Shown here piece by piece: positions 1 through 5,668 of a DNA stretch of 5,687 bases; position 1 is the stretch's first letter, and each line of letters opens with the position of its first letter. The DNA is from Ruaniaceae bacterium (GTDB lineage: Bacteria > Actinomycetota > Actinomycetes > Actinomycetales > Actinomycetaceae). A program made the position numbers and the translations under genes. The notes under the pieces are model-generated. The model saw nothing but the letters and a program-made list of their open reading frames with translations. It did not search any database and had not been told where the DNA came from. The stretch lies in the NCBI GenBank assembly GCA_030450655.1, contig JAKDIE010000102.1:1-5687 (forward strand). Reading direction: 5' to 3'.

Positions 1-979
1 AGAGCTTGCGGATCGCCGGATACATGGTGCACCACTTCTCCGCGAACTCCTCGAATCTGGCCCTGGCTGCGGCCTCGGTGGGCGCGGTATAGACCGGCCG
101 CAGATCGCGAGCGATCTGATCCCAGTACTTCCGCGACGCGAACTTGAACGTGTTGCGGATCAGGTGAATGATGCACGTCTGCACCACCGCGAACTCCCAC
201 GTCGTGGTGATCGAATCGGGCAGGCCCTTGAGCCCGTCGCAGACGACGATGCAGACGTCTTCGACACCACGGTTCTTCAGCTCGGTGAGCACCCCGAGCC
301 AGAACTTCGCCCCCTCCCCGCCATCGCCAGCCCAGATACCGAGGATGTCGCGTTCTCCGGCGGTGGTGACGCCAATGGCAACATAGAACGGCTTGTTACG
401 GACCTGCCCGTCACGGACCTTCACCACGATCGCGTCGATGAACACCACCGGGTAGACCCGATCGAGCGGACGGTTCTGCCACTCGGTCATCTCTTCGATC
501 ACCTTGTCGGTGATCTTCGAGATCGTCTCCTTCGACACCGACGCACCGTAGACGTCATCGAAGTGCGCAGCGACCTCGCCCGTCGTGAGCCCTCGCGCAG
601 TCAACGACAGCACGATCTCATCGATCCCGTCCAGGCGGCGCTGCCGCTTGCGGACGATCTTCGGCTCAAACGAGCCGTCGCGGTCCCGAGGCACCTCGAT
701 CTCGACCGCACCGACTTCGGTGAGCACGGTCTTCGAGCGGGTGCCGTTGCGCGCGTTCTCGCTGGCGGTGACCTGGTGCTTCTCGTATCCGAGGTGCTCG
801 GTCATCTCCGCCTCGAGCGCGGTCTCCAGCACCGTTTTGGTCAACCCGCCCAGCAGGCCTCCCGGCCCGACGAGGCTGACGCCTTGCTCCTTCGCTTGCG
901 TGAGCAGCTGCTCCGCGATCCGCTTCTCATCGATGATCTCTCACGTCACAGGATCGATCATCTCGGTCATCTGGGTCAT
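1..979 (-). pseudogene. IS256-family (mutator-type) transposase, 3' end outside window, nonsense-interrupted
   Basis: This is a DDE transposase of the IS256/mutator family, which cuts and joins its own insertion sequence. Translation from ATG 979-977 stays in one frame to the left edge (about 325 residues; the family is usually about 400-430). Seen: an N-terminal stretch around GPGGLLGGLTKTVLETALE, then EVPRDRDGSFEP, the SKETISKITDKV helix region, the first catalytic Asp in VVFIDAIVVKVRDG (D182), and the second in VVCDGLKGLP (D248). The 66-residue spacing suits the family; the catalytic Glu would lie beyond the window. The start is supported by AAGGAAAGG just upstream (982-990 region). Codon 13 is TGA (943-941) where relatives read through; no obvious well-placed internal start follows, so this copy is probably inactive. 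Family is certain; loss of function is inferred and a sequencing error is possible. Confidence 0.93.
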
Positions 980-981
980 TA

Positions 982-990
982 CCTTTCCTT
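982..990 (-). promoter_or_regulatory. Ribosome binding site fixing the transposase start
   Basis: On the minus strand AAGGAAAGG lies directly before GTA-free spacing to ATG 979, a close match to a Shine-Dalgarno site. It shows that the 12 codons before the in-frame TGA belong to the original gene, rather than the gene starting further downstream. Confidence 0.6.
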
Positions 991-1034
991 TCGGTCAGGC
1001 CGGTCCCAGATCCACCGTTTTTCTGACAGTCCCA

Positions 1035-1228
1035 CACCTGTGCAAGTCAGGTCAGACATCGTGCGCGACGCCGTCGCGGCGTACGTCGAAGCGCGAAAGG
1101 CGTCTTGGCGGGTATCTCAGGGCGACTGCTATCCCAACGATCCATTTTCGAGCGTGCGTCGACGAAGGTTGACGATATATAAAGTTGCTGCGGGAACTCC
1201 TATGAATTCGCCGTTTGTCACAAGATCG
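1035..1228. other. Gene-poor stretch beside the IS end; possible remnant of an older gene
   Basis: No complete gene with a ribosome binding site is convincing here. On the plus strand, 1052-1099 reads SDIVRDAVAAYVEARK with G/C-rich third codon positions. That is similar to the second helix region of ribbon-helix-helix (CopG/Arc-type) DNA-binding proteins. After about 1100 the codon pattern decays (for example around the ATATATAAA at 1176-1184). It may be the tail of a gene truncated by the neighbouring IS, but the match is short. A 69-codon minus-strand frame (1261-1052) has no recognisable features and is not called. Confidence 0.25.
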
Positions 1229-1269
1229 GAAAGGTCGTGCAGGATCGGTGAGACCCCGCACGACCTTTC
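1229..1269 (-). terminator. 12-bp perfect hairpin, probable terminator of the 2170-1305 operon
   Basis: GAAAGGTCGTGC (1229-1240) and GCACGACCTTTC (1258-1269) are perfect reverse complements with a 17-base loop; the loop itself contains GGT-GAG-ACC. It lies 35 bases past the stop of the small membrane protein gene. The stem base is A-rich on one side and U-rich on the other, and T-rich bases follow on both strands, so it could end transcription in either direction. The U-tract is short, so efficiency is uncertain. Confidence 0.55.
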
Positions 1270-1304
1270 AGTTTGCGCCCTCTTGGGCCAGTCGGCTTCC
1301 TAAA

Positions 1305-1493
1305 TTACTCGTCCCGAGGATGCGAACGGGAGTAAAACCACGTCGTCCAGCCGCCGACCATAATCAAGGAGAATGCAGCGACGTGGAGGACGGTGCTGAG
1401 CGTCCCGCTCGTCTGGTCAGAGAGATACAAGAGGCCAACCATGGCAAGCATCTCGAGCGCGACGAGGATGCCACCGGCTATGGGCGAACGCAT
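1305..1493 (-). CDS. Small two-segment membrane protein, unknown function (62 aa)
   Basis: I do not recognise a family. The 62-residue product has two predicted membrane segments, about residues 5-24 (IAGGILVALEMLAMVGLLYL) and 32-54 (through AAFSLIMVGGWTTWFY). They are joined by a short polar loop (SDQTSGT) and followed by a charged tail (SRSHPRDE). The start at ATG 1493-1491 is preferred because the product then begins directly before the first membrane segment; GAAGAAG about 8 bases upstream could serve as a ribosome site. The frame stays open further upstream to 1739, but that part lies inside the preceding gene and reads as shadow sequence rich in Arg/His. The gene overlaps the end of the secreted-protein gene by 16 bases, implying one mRNA and coupled translation. 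A partner or immunity-like role for the secreted protein is only a possibility. Confidence 0.6.
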   Translation of the reverse strand: MRSPIAGGILVALEMLAMVGLLYLSDQTSGTLSTVLHVAAFSLIMVGGWTTWFYSRSHPRDE

Positions 1494-2170
1494 GCAGACT
1501 TCTTCGAGTTGAAGGGATAGATCTTCAGTGTGGATCTGGGCGCCTTGCATACGTTGTAGGTGGAGATGTACACGGTTGCGGCCGTGATGATTGCACCCGC
1601 CACAAGACATAGCGCCGTGCCGACCGCAGGAATCGCGCAGATGGCGGCGGCGAGAACGAAACCGTGCCCGGCAACGATCAAGTTCTGATCGAACAATGAC
1701 AATGTCACGTAGATGCCATAGGAGTCTTTCCCACCCCACACCATTGGCGTGATTGCGGGCTTGGTGATGCTGATGTCGAAGGCGTCTGGGATGTGATAGG
1801 TGGTCACGATCTCTCCCTTGACAACCGTGGTTGTACGCTCCAAGTCGGACGCTTCAAGCTCCGCGATCAACGCGGCCTCGAGTTTCTCGTTGCCGTCAAG
1901 ATTGAATCCCGTGTCAGTTGGGATGAGTCCAATCTCGCTTGGGACATCGCCCGGTGCCTGACCCGGGTGGGCGTCCGTCCACACCTCAAGAAGATCATTC
2001 ATGACGACCGCATCTTCGAAGGTGAACGATGACGACTCCGGGGGATCCTCGACCGCTTCGCCAGCGTTCGCCGACGAGACAGCCACCAATGAGAGCGCCA
2101 GTGTCACCGCCGTGATGGACCCGGTCCAGCGGGTCGCAGAGCGAATAGTGCTACTTCGTCGTATTTTCAA
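1478..2170 (-). CDS. Secreted/envelope protein with hydrophobic Cys-containing C-terminal segment, unknown function
   Basis: A 230-residue protein from a TTG start at 2170-2168. I choose this over the upstream GTG (2197) because AAGGAG (2181-2176) sits 5 bases before the TTG. Seen: a signal peptide with basic start (KIRRSSTIRSATR), hydrophobic core ITAVTLALSLVAV and likely cleavage after SSANA (residue 36); an acidic, soluble middle region (about 40-140); a MVWGGKDSYGIYVTLSLFD stretch; then a long Ala/Gly/Ile/Val-rich hydrophobic segment (about 163-203), and a basic tail ending KSACVRP. Four cysteines (178, 188, 208, 227) flank or sit in the hydrophobic part and could pair outside the cell. 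I cannot name the family. The segment could insert into a membrane, as in secreted pore-forming or bacteriocin-like proteins, or anchor the protein; this is inference. The next gene overlaps its 3' end. Confidence 0.72.
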   Translation of the reverse strand: MKIRRSSTIRSATRWTGSITAVTLALSLVAVSSANAGEAVEDPPESSSFTFEDAVVMNDLLEVWTDAHPGQAPGDVPSEIGLIPTDTGFNLDGNEKLEAALIAELEASDLERTTTVVKGEIVTTYHIPDAFDISITKPAITPMVWGGKDSYGIYVTLSLFDQNLIVAGHGFVLAAAICAIPAVGTALCLVAGAIITAATVYISTYNVCKAPRSTLKIYPFNSKKSACVRP

Positions 2171-2175
2171 TCTAT

Positions 2176-2181
2176 CTCCTT
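2176..2181 (-). promoter_or_regulatory. Shine-Dalgarno site deciding the TTG start at 2170
   Basis: AAGGAG on the minus strand, 5 bases before TTG 2170-2168. It lies inside the longer frame that would begin at GTG 2197, which itself has no comparable site. The rare TTG start is therefore the better call. Confidence 0.65.
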
Positions 2182-2268
2182 CCGAGTTTACAGGCACCTC
2201 CCGCTCCTGTGCTTGTGAGTCTACGTCTGGCGGCTATCGTACAGTGTGGTTTTGTGCAGTTTTGAGCC

Positions 2269-2470
2269 TGAACCGTCCCAGGTTTGGTGCCGTTTCCTTT
2301 TGAGTTGAAAGGATGGCGTCATGCCAAAGAAGATTGATCCCGCTGTGCGAGAGCGGGCTGTCAGGCTCGCGTTGGAGCATCGGGCCGAGTACCCCTCAAC
2401 AGCGAGAGCGGTCGCGGCTGTCGCGCGTCAGGAAGGGGTCGGTTCGGAGACGCTGCGTCGTTGGGTCGTT
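2269..2470 (+). mobile_element. IS3-family element remnant: left end plus start of orfA
   Basis: TGAACCGTCCCAGG at 2269-2282, about 50 bases before an IS3-type orfA, resembles the TGAACCG(C/T)CCC left ends of actinobacterial IS3-group elements. The element is recognisable only to about 2470, where the coding sequence leaves the family consensus. No orfB, programmed frameshift region or right end is present before the XRE gene. It is thus a deletion or recombination remnant of roughly 200 bases of an element normally over 1 kb. Confidence 0.6.
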
Positions 2471-2518
2471 TCCCGACGATCCCTGTGGAGAAGAAGGGAT
2501 TGCCGTACGGATTGGTGA
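2321..2518 (+). pseudogene. Truncated IS3-family transposase orfA (helix-turn-helix part)
   Basis: The first 50 residues match the N-terminal DNA-binding part of IS3/IS911-type OrfA: MPKKIDPAVRERAVRLALEH, then EYPSTARAVAAVARQEGVG and SETLRRWVV. OrfA of this kind is usually about 90-110 residues, ending in a leucine-zipper region (typically RLEEDNEILR-like), which is missing. From residue 51 (about 2471) the frame reads SRRSLWRRRDCRTDW and stops at 2516-2518, unlike the family, so the truncation point is near 2470. GAAAGG (2307-2312) with 8-base spacing to ATG 2321 is an intact ribosome site. OrfA alone cannot transpose; a truncated version could at most bind or interfere at related IS ends. 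It is most likely a fossil. Confidence 0.8.
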
Positions 2519-2560
2519 CGGTTATCGTCACGCCACCGTTCTGTGATCACTGACCTCTTG
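2471..2560. other. Junction between IS3 remnant and regulator gene; small inverted repeats
   Basis: This short stretch contains three small palindromic elements: ATCCCT/AGGGAT (2479-2484 and 2495-2500), GTGACG-GTTAT-CGTCAC (2515-2531) and GTGATCAC (2543-2550). The second lies 30 bases past the stop of the minus-strand regulator and might help end its transcript, though no U-run follows. No gene is assigned. A plus-strand frame with G/C-rich third positions (FPTIPVEKKGLPYGLV, ending with TGA at 2551-2553) may be a tail fragment of a lost gene. Confidence 0.3.
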
Positions 2561-2989
2561 CTAGGCGCGGGGGCGTTGCCGTGCCTGATCGGCGGTGACG
2601 CCCTGCATGATCCGCAATTGGAGGCGGGACAGCGCCTCAAGGCGGACGGACGACGGGAGCCCTTCGATCTCCTGAGCGGCGTGCTCGATCGCCTCATCGA
2701 TGGTGGTGCGCCCGCGCCGCCCATCGCGCGGCGGCACGGCGGGCAGATCCTCGCCCGTGCCAAAAAGCTCGTCCAGTGAGAGTCCCAAGACGCGGGAGAG
2801 ACTGCCTTGATGCCGCGTGGACGGGAGCCGGTATCCGGTCTCGATCTGCGCCACGTACGGGTAGGAGAGATGCGTGGCCTCGGCGAGCTCCTTGCGGCTG
2901 AGGCCCAGCTCCTCGCGCCGTGCCGCAATCCTCCGCCCAAGGTCGATGTCGCCACTCTTGGGAGAAGTGCCCCGATCTGAGGTGCTCAT
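2561..2989 (-). CDS. XRE-family (Cro/C1-type HTH) transcriptional regulator
   Basis: A 142-residue DNA-binding regulator. The helix-turn-helix domain spans about residues 17-75: LGRRIAARREELGLSRKELA, then EATHLSYPYVAQIETGYRLPS, followed by LSRVLGLSLDELFG, the usual pattern of Cro/C1-type domains (helix 2 LSRKELAEAT, recognition helix YPYVAQIETG). The C-terminal part (about 90-142) is a charged, probably helical region (TIDEAIEHAAQEIEGLP, VRLEALSRLQLRIMQGV) without a known family; it may serve for dimerisation or sensing. The start at ATG 2989-2987 follows GGAAG with about 10-base spacing; the frame is open up to 3094, but that extension is Cys/Ser-rich, non-homologous in look and would overlap the divergent gene. 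It lies head to head with the ADP-ribosylglycohydrolase operon, the usual arrangement for an autoregulating local repressor. That it controls the operon is inferred. Confidence 0.88.
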   Translation of the reverse strand: MSTSDRGTSPKSGDIDLGRRIAARREELGLSRKELAEATHLSYPYVAQIETGYRLPSTRHQGSLSRVLGLSLDELFGTGEDLPAVPPRDGRRGRTTIDEAIEHAAQEIEGLPSSVRLEALSRLQLRIMQGVTADQARQRPRA

Positions 2990-3043
2990 GTAGCGCTCGC
3001 TTCCGCTGGTTCCAAAGTCTATGCTCCCCGAAAAAGATCGGCA

Positions 3044-3072
3044 TTGCAAGATGCACCATGTGATGGTACTTT
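3044..3072 (+). promoter_or_regulatory. Candidate promoter of the ADP-ribosylglycohydrolase operon, leaderless
   Basis: TTGCAA (3044-3049; 4 of 6 to TTGACA) and TACTTT (3067-3072; 3 of 6 to TATAAT) are separated by exactly 17 bases. A start about 7 bases past the -10 would fall at 3079, the A of the ATG. No Shine-Dalgarno site precedes that ATG, which fits a leaderless mRNA, common in actinobacteria. TTGCAA is its own reverse complement, so it could also act as -35 for the divergent regulator, but the -10 on that side is poor. This is a motif-level guess. Confidence 0.4.
3055..3067. promoter_or_regulatory. Inverted repeat ACCAT-GTG-ATGGT, candidate operator
   Basis: A perfect 5-bp inverted repeat with a 3-base centre lies between the putative -35 and -10 boxes in the gap between the divergent regulator and operon. 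Its size (13 bases) and position fit a dimeric XRE-type repressor blocking RNA polymerase. A 5-bp arm can occur by chance, so the evidence is mostly positional. Confidence 0.35.
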
Positions 3073-3078
3073 GAGCAC

Positions 3079-4575
3079 ATGAACAGTTATGCACAGAGCA
3101 TAGAATATGGTTTGCTGAACCTCACATCCGCGCAGCTCGACCGCGCGTGCGGGGTCCTCATCGCCGCCGCGGCGGGCGATGCTCTCGGGGCGGGATACGA
3201 GTTCACCTACCCGCCACAGCATCTCGTCCCGGTGATGAAGGGCGGCGGGCTCGGCAACTTTGCCCCCGGCCAATGGACGGATGATACCGACCAAGCGGCC
3301 GCGATCGCCCAGGTAGCGGCAACCGGCGCGGACCTGCGAACACCCGAGGCGCTCGACCGGATTGCCGCGGGATTCCGAGAGTGGTACGCCGCAGGGCCGG
3401 CGGACGTGGGCGTCCAAACCGGAGCCGTGCTCTCGCGGGCTGCCGCGACGCCCACGGCAGCAGGGATGATCGCTGCGTCCCGTGAGGTTCACCAGCGGCA
3501 GGGGCGAAGCGCGGGCAACGGCTCCCTCATGCGCACCGGTCCGGTGGCGCTCGCCCACCTCCACGATCCGGAGGCATTGGTCGAAGCCGCGATGGCGGTC
3601 AGCTCGCTGACCCACTACCAAGCCGAAGCCCAAGAGGCCTGCGCGGTGTGGTGCTTGATGATCCGGCACGCTGTACTGGCGGGCCAGTTCCCGAACTTCG
3701 AGGACATCGCGCACTGGGCGCCGAACGCGCCGGAGTGGCGTGCCGTCCTTCAGGAAGCCGAGGGCAACGAGCCAGGCACGTTCAGGCAGAACGGGTGGTC
3801 CGTGGGCGCGCTGCAGGCGGCGTGGTCCGCGATCGTCCACACCCCGGTGCCCGAGGGCCCGTTCCCTTCCGCCCACCTCACGGACGCGCTCTCCACCGCC
3901 ATCCGGATCGGCCATGACACGGACACGGTCGCGGCGATCGCCGGGGCGCTCCTCGGAGCGCGCTGGGGGATGAGCGCCGTCCCCGCCCAATGGCGGCGGA
4001 TCCTGCACGGCTGGCCGGGCCTGACATCCCGCGATCTCGAACGGCTCGCCTTCCTGACCGCCCGCGGCGGCCGCGAAGGAAAGTACGGCTGGCCGAACGT
4101 GGCGCACATCGATTATGTGTCGCTCCAGTACGGCAGGCCCGCGCTCGCGCAGCATCCGCACGACGACGGCGTGTGGCTGGCCAGTGCCACGGCTCTCGAT
4201 GATCTCCCGGCCGGTGTGGACGCCGTCGTGAGCCTCTGCCTCACGGGCACGCGGCAGGTGCCGGAGCATGTTGAGCACATCGGATTTCGCATCATGGACG
4301 AGCCTGACCCCGCGGAAAATCCGAACCTCGACTACGTGCTGGTGGATGCCGCGCGGACCATCGCGGCGCTCCGGGACGAGGGAAAGACGGTACTCCTGCA
4401 GTGCGTGGCGGCGCACTCCCGCACTCCCACGGTGGGGATCGCGTACTCGATGCTGCGTGGCGTGCCGCGGGATGTGGCAACGTTGGCGGTGTGCGGCGTG
4501 CTCCCTGCGGCGCATCCCAATGGCGGGTTTCGGACGGCGCTGACGCGCATCGAATCGAAAGGACTCTTGGCATGA
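3079..4575 (+). CDS. ADP-ribosylglycohydrolase fused to a dual-specificity-phosphatase-like domain
   Basis: A 498-residue two-domain protein. Domain 1 (about 20-310) is a DraG/ARH-type hydrolase, which removes ADP-ribose from modified targets with Mg ions. Its motifs are all there: GDALG (33-37), WTDDTD (66-71), GNGSLMR (146-152), SSLTH (175-179) and GHDTDTVAAIAGALLGA from 278 (metal ligands D280, D282, T283). Domain 2 (about 338-498) resembles dual-specificity/tyrosine phosphatases: a conserved-looking Asp region (IMDEPDPAE, D407/D410) and the phosphate loop QCVAAHSR (C442, R448; CX5R) followed by TPTVGIAYSMLRG. The usual HCxxGxxR has Gln for His and Ala for Gly, so activity may be altered. 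No signal peptide or membrane segment: cytoplasmic. The start at ATG 3079 has no Shine-Dalgarno site and fits a leaderless mRNA. It overlaps the next gene by ATGA. The true substrate is unknown. Confidence 0.9.
   Translation: MNSYAQSIEYGLLNLTSAQLDRACGVLIAAAAGDALGAGYEFTYPPQHLVPVMKGGGLGNFAPGQWTDDTDQAAAIAQVAATGADLRTPEALDRIAAGFREWYAAGPADVGVQTGAVLSRAAATPTAAGMIAASREVHQRQGRSAGNGSLMRTGPVALAHLHDPEALVEAAMAVSSLTHYQAEAQEACAVWCLMIRHAVLAGQFPNFEDIAHWAPNAPEWRAVLQEAEGNEPGTFRQNGWSVGALQAAWSAIVHTPVPEGPFPSAHLTDALSTAIRIGHDTDTVAAIAGALLGARWGMSAVPAQWRRILHGWPGLTSRDLERLAFLTARGGREGKYGWPNVAHIDYVSLQYGRPALAQHPHDDGVWLASATALDDLPAGVDAVVSLCLTGTRQVPEHVEHIGFRIMDEPDPAENPNLDYVLVDAARTIAALRDEGKTVLLQCVAAHSRTPTVGIAYSMLRGVPRDVATLAVCGVLPAAHPNGGFRTALTRIESKGLLA
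4558..4563 (+). promoter_or_regulatory. Ribosome binding site for the second ADP-ribosylglycohydrolase gene
   Basis: AAAGGA inside the last codons of the upstream gene, 8 bases before ATG 4572. It supports this start rather than the longer frame open from 4401, which merely shadows the upstream gene. Confidence 0.6.
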
Positions 4576-5651
4576 GCGGCGCGACCCACGCAATCAACGG
4601 TGCGGCAACGTGGGAGGCGAGCGTGCGCGGCCTGATGATCGGCCTGGCGATGGGGGACGCGATCGGCTCGAAAGCGAGTGAGATCCCCGCCTCTGGCCCG
4701 CTCCTTGCCGGAGCCGCGAGCCAGCTCGCCGCATTCACGATGGAGGCCCTCATCCGCGCCGACGGACGGCTTCAGCGCGAAGGGCAGCAGAATCAGGTCT
4801 GGATGTTCAAGGAGGCGTACCTGCGCTGGGCTGCCGTCCAGGGCTACCAGCCCGAGAAGCTGAAGACGCACTCGCGCTGGTACTCGCAGCGCGAGGGAGA
4901 GGTGATCTCTCCCGGCGGTGTCGGATGGCCCGACGGGTGGCTCAGCAGAGTCCCGGCAATGAAGGAACGGCGGGGGACATCGCCGTCGACCGTGAAATCA
5001 CTACTCGCCGGCGCTCCGATCCAGAGCTCGGGATGCCAGGGGCTGCTTCGCGTTCTCCCGATCGCCGCATGGAGGACCGTCACGGTCGAGACGACCGAGG
5101 ACTACGCATACTGTGCCGCGTCTCTCACTCACTCCCGCGTCGACGGCAACGCGCCCATCGCCGTCACGAATCTGCGCGCATGCCTCGACTCGGACGCGAT
5201 GCCGGGGCGCCTCGTGAAGCCTCGGGGGCTCGAGGGCGACAGCCCGGGATGGACGTTCCTGGCGCAGAAACTGCCGGAGATCGTCGCCACCACGCCCTGT
5301 GTACCGGATGTGCTGAAGAAGCTCGCGCCCGATCGGTCCGCTGCCTCCGCGCTTTGTGGGGGACTCTATGTTGCGCTGAGCTTCCCCGACGCGGACACGG
5401 TCATGGAGGCGCTCGAGTTCGCAGCGTGGGCTCCCGACGGCGATTCGGTCGCCGCGATTGCCGGCGCCTTCCTGGGAGCGGTGCACGGAGTAGACGCTTT
5501 CCCGATCGAACTGGTCAGCAGGCTCGAACTCGGCTGGGTGATGGACACGCTGGCGCGCGATCTTGCACTGACGCTGCGCGAGAATCAGGCCGGAACGCCG
5601 AAGCAGGCGCCGGTCAACCCTCGCTGGGCTACTGCGTACCCGCCGTACTAG
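4572..5651 (+). CDS. ADP-ribosylglycohydrolase-fold protein with altered metal site
   Basis: A 359-residue DraG/ARH-fold protein. Seen in order: RGLMIGLAMGDAIGSKASE (GDAIG at 28-32); a helix AGAASQLAAFTMEALIRA (from 46) where the family normally has TDDT and gene one has TDDTDQAAAIA; SSGCQGLLRVLP (152-163), matching the family's S/N-x-GCG-xMR motif; ASLTHS (183-188); and PDGDSVAAIAGAFLGAVHG (from 288), which keeps the C-terminal DxDS/T metal motif (D289, D291, S292). The four TDDT positions align to Ala, Gly, Ala, Ala, so the binuclear Mg site cannot be complete. It may be a pseudoenzyme, a one-metal enzyme or a regulator/partner of gene one. The ATGA overlap (4572-4575) indicates translational coupling. 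No signal peptide. Fold confidence is high; catalytic status is open. The gene ends in PRWATAYPPY. Confidence 0.88.
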   Translation: MSGATHAINGAATWEASVRGLMIGLAMGDAIGSKASEIPASGPLLAGAASQLAAFTMEALIRADGRLQREGQQNQVWMFKEAYLRWAAVQGYQPEKLKTHSRWYSQREGEVISPGGVGWPDGWLSRVPAMKERRGTSPSTVKSLLAGAPIQSSGCQGLLRVLPIAAWRTVTVETTEDYAYCAASLTHSRVDGNAPIAVTNLRACLDSDAMPGRLVKPRGLEGDSPGWTFLAQKLPEIVATTPCVPDVLKKLAPDRSAASALCGGLYVALSFPDADTVMEALEFAAWAPDGDSVAAIAGAFLGAVHGVDAFPIELVSRLELGWVMDTLARDLALTLRENQAGTPKQAPVNPRWATAYPPY

Positions 5652-5658
5652 GGGGGGG
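5651..5658 (+). repeat. Run of eight G beginning at the last base of the stop codon
   Basis: The TAG stop (5649-5651) runs straight into a G8 homopolymer. It does not alter the upstream protein. It may act as a strong Shine-Dalgarno-like run for a possible downstream start (ATG 5669), or be a site of length variation. Homopolymer length is also error-prone in sequencing. Confidence 0.7.
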
Positions 5659-5668
5659 TACGCGCCCA

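Larger units (their letters stand above)
1..1034 (-). mobile_element. IS256-family insertion sequence, right (transposase 5') end
   Basis: The transposase gene is preceded (in its own direction) by about 50 bases that include a candidate terminal inverted repeat. Read on the minus strand from about 1033 it starts GGGACTGTCAGAAAAACGG, which has the look of actinobacterial IS256-family ends. The other end lies outside the window, so neither the inverted repeat nor a target-site duplication can be verified, and the boundary could be off by several bases. Confidence 0.5.

Noticed and set aside
1229..1269. Hairpin read as paired terminal repeats of a miniature element
   Set aside because: Only 41 bases in total, too short for a mobile element; a terminator explains the position better.
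164..1303. Long plus-strand open frame (379 codons)
   Set aside because: It lies opposite the IS256 transposase, whose protein sequence is recognised; the plus frame is Arg/His/Asp-rich shadow sequence without a ribosome site.
1494..1739. Upstream extension of the small membrane protein
   Set aside because: It lies within the secreted-protein gene in another frame and reads as Arg/His/Cys-rich shadow sequence.
2428..2955. Minus-strand 175-codon frame overlapping the regulator
   Set aside because: Low-complexity Arg/Ser/Pro-rich shadow of the XRE gene, no conserved motifs.
2990..3094. N-terminal extension of the XRE regulator to 3094
   Set aside because: It would cover the whole promoter gap and overlap the divergent gene; ATG 2989 starts shortly before the HTH domain as in typical relatives.
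4401..4571. Upstream extension of the second glycohydrolase gene from 4401
   Set aside because: The extra 57 codons overlap the phosphatase-like domain in another frame, look non-conserved, and a good ribosome site and ATGA overlap support 4572.
3019..4593. Long minus-strand open frame (524 codons)
   Set aside because: It is antisense to the ADP-ribosylglycohydrolase fusion, which has clear conserved motifs; high GC leaves long open shadow frames.
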